A stretch of DNA of 8,033 bases from Collinsella aerofaciens (GTDB taxonomy: Bacteria > Actinomycetota > Coriobacteriia > Coriobacteriales > Coriobacteriaceae), in the NCBI GenBank assembly GCA_014846205.1, contig RKAY01000110.1, positions 1 to 8,033 on the forward strand. Direction: 5' to 3'. The position numbers and the translations under genes were made by a program. The notes beneath the pieces are model-generated. The model was not told where the DNA came from, did not search any database, and saw only the letters and a list, made by a program, of their open reading frames with translations. This document shows, piece by piece, positions 6,303-8,033 of the stretch (its first letter is position 1; each line of letters begins with the position of its first letter).

Positions 6303-6651
6303 GGTGGTCCGCCTTTCTGTATTCGTCAGCTGATGCGCCGACGGGGTAGCGCTCGCCATTGCGCTTGAGCTTGGACGAGAGCGCGGCAGGGAGGTCGATT
6401 CCGTTTAGGTCGGCAAAACGCAGGAGGAAAAGGAGCGTATCGGCAACTTCGTCTTCGATGGCTTGGCGCTGCTCGGTGTCTTCGAACATTTCTGCAATGC
6501 GCTCATCGCTCATAAAGCGAAAAAGCTGGAGGAGTTCGGAGGATTCGGTTGCCATACCAATGGCGAGCTCTTTTGGCGTGTGATAGCTGCGCCAGCTGCG
6601 TGCATCGCAAAAGTCCCTAACTTGTTCCGTCATGGCATCAAGCTTATCCAT
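6295..6651 (-). CDS. MazG-like nucleotide pyrophosphohydrolase
   Basis: A 118-aa all-alpha protein of the MazG/dCTPase (DCTPP1-like) superfamily, which hydrolyses (d)NTPs to the monophosphate and pyrophosphate using magnesium. The metal-binding signature is complete: E36-x-x-E39 in ATESSELLQLF and E68-x-x-D71 in EDEVADTLLFLL, followed by the late KLKRNGERYPV motif typical of the family. A single short domain is usual for this subgroup, unlike the two-domain MazG of E. coli. ATG 6651 has GGGAGGT eight bases upstream; a TTG at 6660 overlaps that site and is rejected. The stop codon lies 8 bp inside the start of the GIY-YIG-helicase gene, so the two are one operon with this gene first. It may alter nucleotide pools or remove modified nucleotides in support of its partner, which is inference. 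Confidence 0.92.
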   Translation of the reverse strand: MDKLDAMTEQVRDFCDARSWRSYHTPKELAIGMATESSELLQLFRFMSDERIAEMFEDTEQRQAIEDEVADTLLFLLRFADLNGIDLPAALSSKLKRNGERYPVGASADEYRKADHHE

Positions 6652-6682
6652 CGCCCACAACCTCCCTGATGTTCATTGTTTT

Positions 6683-6688
6683 ATTATG
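6683..6688 (-). promoter_or_regulatory. Possible -10 box for the MazG-helicase operon
   Basis: The minus strand reads CATAAT, five of six matches to TATAAT, placing a transcript start about 25 bases before the ATG at 6651. The -35 region is not convincing. The 114-base gap between the divergent starts at 6651 and 6766 must hold promoters for both directions. Confidence 0.4.
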
Positions 6689-6765
6689 GCCGTATCTGGG
6701 ATTTATTGCACCTCATTTGGGGCGTGCGGCTTATGCGAATGATGTGCCTGGCGGGAGGTTTCACC

Positions 6766-6957
6766 ATGAAAATCGACATCGATGTAGACCAGTTGCGCGA
6801 GAGCCTGCTCGACCGCGCGGGGAGTGCAGCCGGCGTGGACTTTCCGGCCGCCATGCTCGACGTGGTGGATATCGAGGACGAGTCGCCCCAAGAGCTCCTA
6901 GCCCGAGCCGAACGCGAAGGCCTCGACCTCCGCGACTTTGCCGTCGACGATGATTAA
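6766..6957 (+). CDS. Small very acidic protein, unknown function
   Basis: A 63-aa protein that I do not recognise. The ATG at 6766 has GGGAGG eight bases upstream, a strong ribosome site that argues for a real gene and against the longer open frame from 6676. It holds 13 Asp and 6 Glu against 6 Lys/Arg, for a net charge near -13. It begins MKIDIDVDQL and ends in three Asp residues; the middle (LDVVDIEDESPQELLARAE) could form a helix. There is no signal peptide, Cys pair or membrane segment. It is divergent from the MazG-helicase operon and convergent with the antiporter, whose stop codon is 33 bases away. It could be a small regulator, a DNA-mimic-like acidic protein or a lineage-specific protein; nothing in the sequence decides. 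Confidence 0.7.
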   Translation: MKIDIDVDQLRESLLDRAGSAAGVDFPAAMLDVVDIEDESPQELLARAEREGLDLRDFAVDDD

Positions 6958-6990
6958 CCCCTTCCCCAATTAGCTACCCCCCCCTGGTCG

Positions 6991-8033
6991 CTACGACGCC
7001 AGCGTGGCGATGACGGCTTCGTCGCCGGCGTATATGAGGGTGTTGCCGTCGGGGATGATCGTTTGGCCGTCGCGCTTGAGCATCACCACGATAAAGGGGT
7101 GTTTGCCTTGCGGCACATCGCGAAGACGCTGGCCGGCCAGGCGGCCGTGGGGCGTCACAGTGACTTCGCGCAGCGTAACCTCGGCACGCTCTTCAAACGT
7201 CGGCGCGGCCATCACCAACAGGTCGCCTTCTTCAATTACGGTATCGCCGTTGGGCAGCACCGGGTGCGCACCGTCGCGCAGCACCAAGACTACCAGCATG
7301 TCCGTGGCGCTGCCAATATCGGCGAGTGAGCGTCCGGCAAACGGATGGCCTGCGCCCACCTTGAGCTTAACGAACGACATGCCGTCTTCGTCGCGGTAAT
7401 CGTTAAACGTACGGCGCACGTCGCCTTCCGCGTCAATCATGTCGAGCTTCTTTGTCACCGCCGGCAGCAGCGAGCCCTGCACCACAATGCTCGACACGGC
7501 AATCACAAACACCAGGTCAAACAGGTCGTGCCCGCCGGGAACACCGGCCACCAGGGCAAAGAGGCTAAACACGACCGAGGCCGCGCCGCGCAGACCCGCC
7601 CAGCTTACGAGTGCGACCTGGCGAGGGTTCGTCTTGAAGGGCGCCAGCAGAATACCCACGGCGATGGGGCGGCTCACGAAGAGCATAAACGCCATGAGTG
7701 CCAGGCCCGGTAGCAGCATTTGCGGCAGGCGTGCGGGCGTCACGAGCAGGCCGAGCAAGAAGAAGATCGTCATCTCGGCCATCTCGGTAAGGGTGTCAAA
7801 GAAGTGCGCCATCTCGACCTTGCCGGTGATGTCGCTCGCGCCCAGCACAATGCCTGCCAGGTATACGGCCAAAAAGCCGTTGCCGCCCAGGTAGCTCGGC
7901 AGCGCGTAGGCAACGATCGCCACGGCGAACAAAAAGATAGTCTGCGCGCCCTCGGCCGTTGCGTGCGCGCGTTCAATCAGGCGGCTGGATGTCCAACCGA
8001 TGGCAAGGCCCAGCCCCAGCGGGTTGCCGATGG
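6991..8033 (-). CDS. NhaP2/CvrA-type cation/proton antiporter, 5' end outside window
   Basis: The last 346 residues of a membrane protein of the CPA1 monovalent cation/proton antiporter family; the start lies beyond the window. It exchanges K+ or Na+ for protons across the cytoplasmic membrane. The visible part opens in a membrane domain with several hydrophobic segments (for example GFLAVYLAGIVLGAS, MTIFFLLGLLV, LALMAFMLFV) and the family motif SWAGLRGAASVVFSLFAL followed by VFVIAVSSIVVQGSLLP. The cytosolic C-terminus holds two tandem RCK_C (TrkA-C) modules, the last about 130 residues, each with a G-x-x-L start (FAGRSLADIG; LAGQRLRDVP) and a GD-x-(L/A)-(L/V)-(V/I) end (EEGDLLVMAAP; YAGDEAVIATL). 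Such modules bind nucleotides or ions and gate transport. E. coli NhaP2 is a K+/H+ exchanger with an RCK_C domain, but the ion used here is not known. Confidence 0.92.
   Translation of the reverse strand, partial: IGNPLGLGLAIGWTSSRLIERAHATAEGAQTIFLFAVAIVAYALPSYLGGNGFLAVYLAGIVLGASDITGKVEMAHFFDTLTEMAEMTIFFLLGLLVTPARLPQMLLPGLALMAFMLFVSRPIAVGILLAPFKTNPRQVALVSWAGLRGAASVVFSLFALVAGVPGGHDLFDLVFVIAVSSIVVQGSLLPAVTKKLDMIDAEGDVRRTFNDYRDEDGMSFVKLKVGAGHPFAGRSLADIGSATDMLVVLVLRDGAHPVLPNGDTVIEEGDLLVMAAPTFEERAEVTLREVTVTPHGRLAGQRLRDVPQGKHPFIVVMLKRDGQTIIPDGNTLIYAGDEAVIATLAS

Noticed and set aside
6303..6359. Start of the GIY-YIG-helicase protein at 6359
   Set aside because: The extra 19 residues lie within the MazG-like gene in another frame and lack a ribosome site; the ATG at 6302 has AAAGGCGG at good spacing.

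Overview
The window looks like chromosomal DNA of a GC-rich Gram-positive gut actinobacterium, most likely a Coriobacteriia member such as Collinsella. I base this on the codon and GC style of the housekeeping genes (about 65% GC in a sampled serA stretch) and on the architecture of the nuclease-like protein at 760-1809, which resembles a family I associate with Coriobacteriia. The genus is inference, not proof.

Layout. At 1-605 (minus) is the N-terminal two thirds or so of an M20 metallopeptidase. It is divergent from a 349-aa protein at 760-1809 (plus) with a PD-(D/E)XK-like C-terminal half. Positions 1810-2120 hold no gene, but contain an AT-rich 177-bp element with about 40-bp terminal inverted repeats (MITE-like) and a strong hairpin terminator for the gene that follows. 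At 2160-4420 (minus) lies the phosphoserine pathway pair serC-serA. serA is intact, but serC is broken: about 97 bp, including the codons for the PLP-binding lysine, are missing, and the reading frame shifts at the junction. At 4560-6651 (minus) is a tightly coupled two-gene unit: a MazG-like nucleotide pyrophosphohydrolase overlaps by 8 bp a 580-aa protein that fuses a GIY-YIG nuclease domain to a DUF2075/SF1-type helicase. A sampled stretch of this fusion gene is about 45% GC, well below serA, which suggests transfer. At 6766-6957 (plus) is a 63-aa very acidic protein of unknown role. At 6991-8033 (minus) is the C-terminal part of a NhaP2/CvrA-type cation/proton antiporter with two RCK_C domains.

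How the genes work together. SerC and SerA would normally convert 3-phosphoglycerate to phosphoserine. With serC disrupted, this copy of the route cannot run, so the strain would need serine or a second SerC; alternatively the lesion is an assembly artefact. The MazG plus GIY-YIG-helicase pair has the make-up of a compact nucleic-acid-targeting, probably anti-phage, module. This is the best candidate for an undescribed system here. The M20 peptidase and antiporter are ordinary housekeeping or transport genes cut by the window edges.
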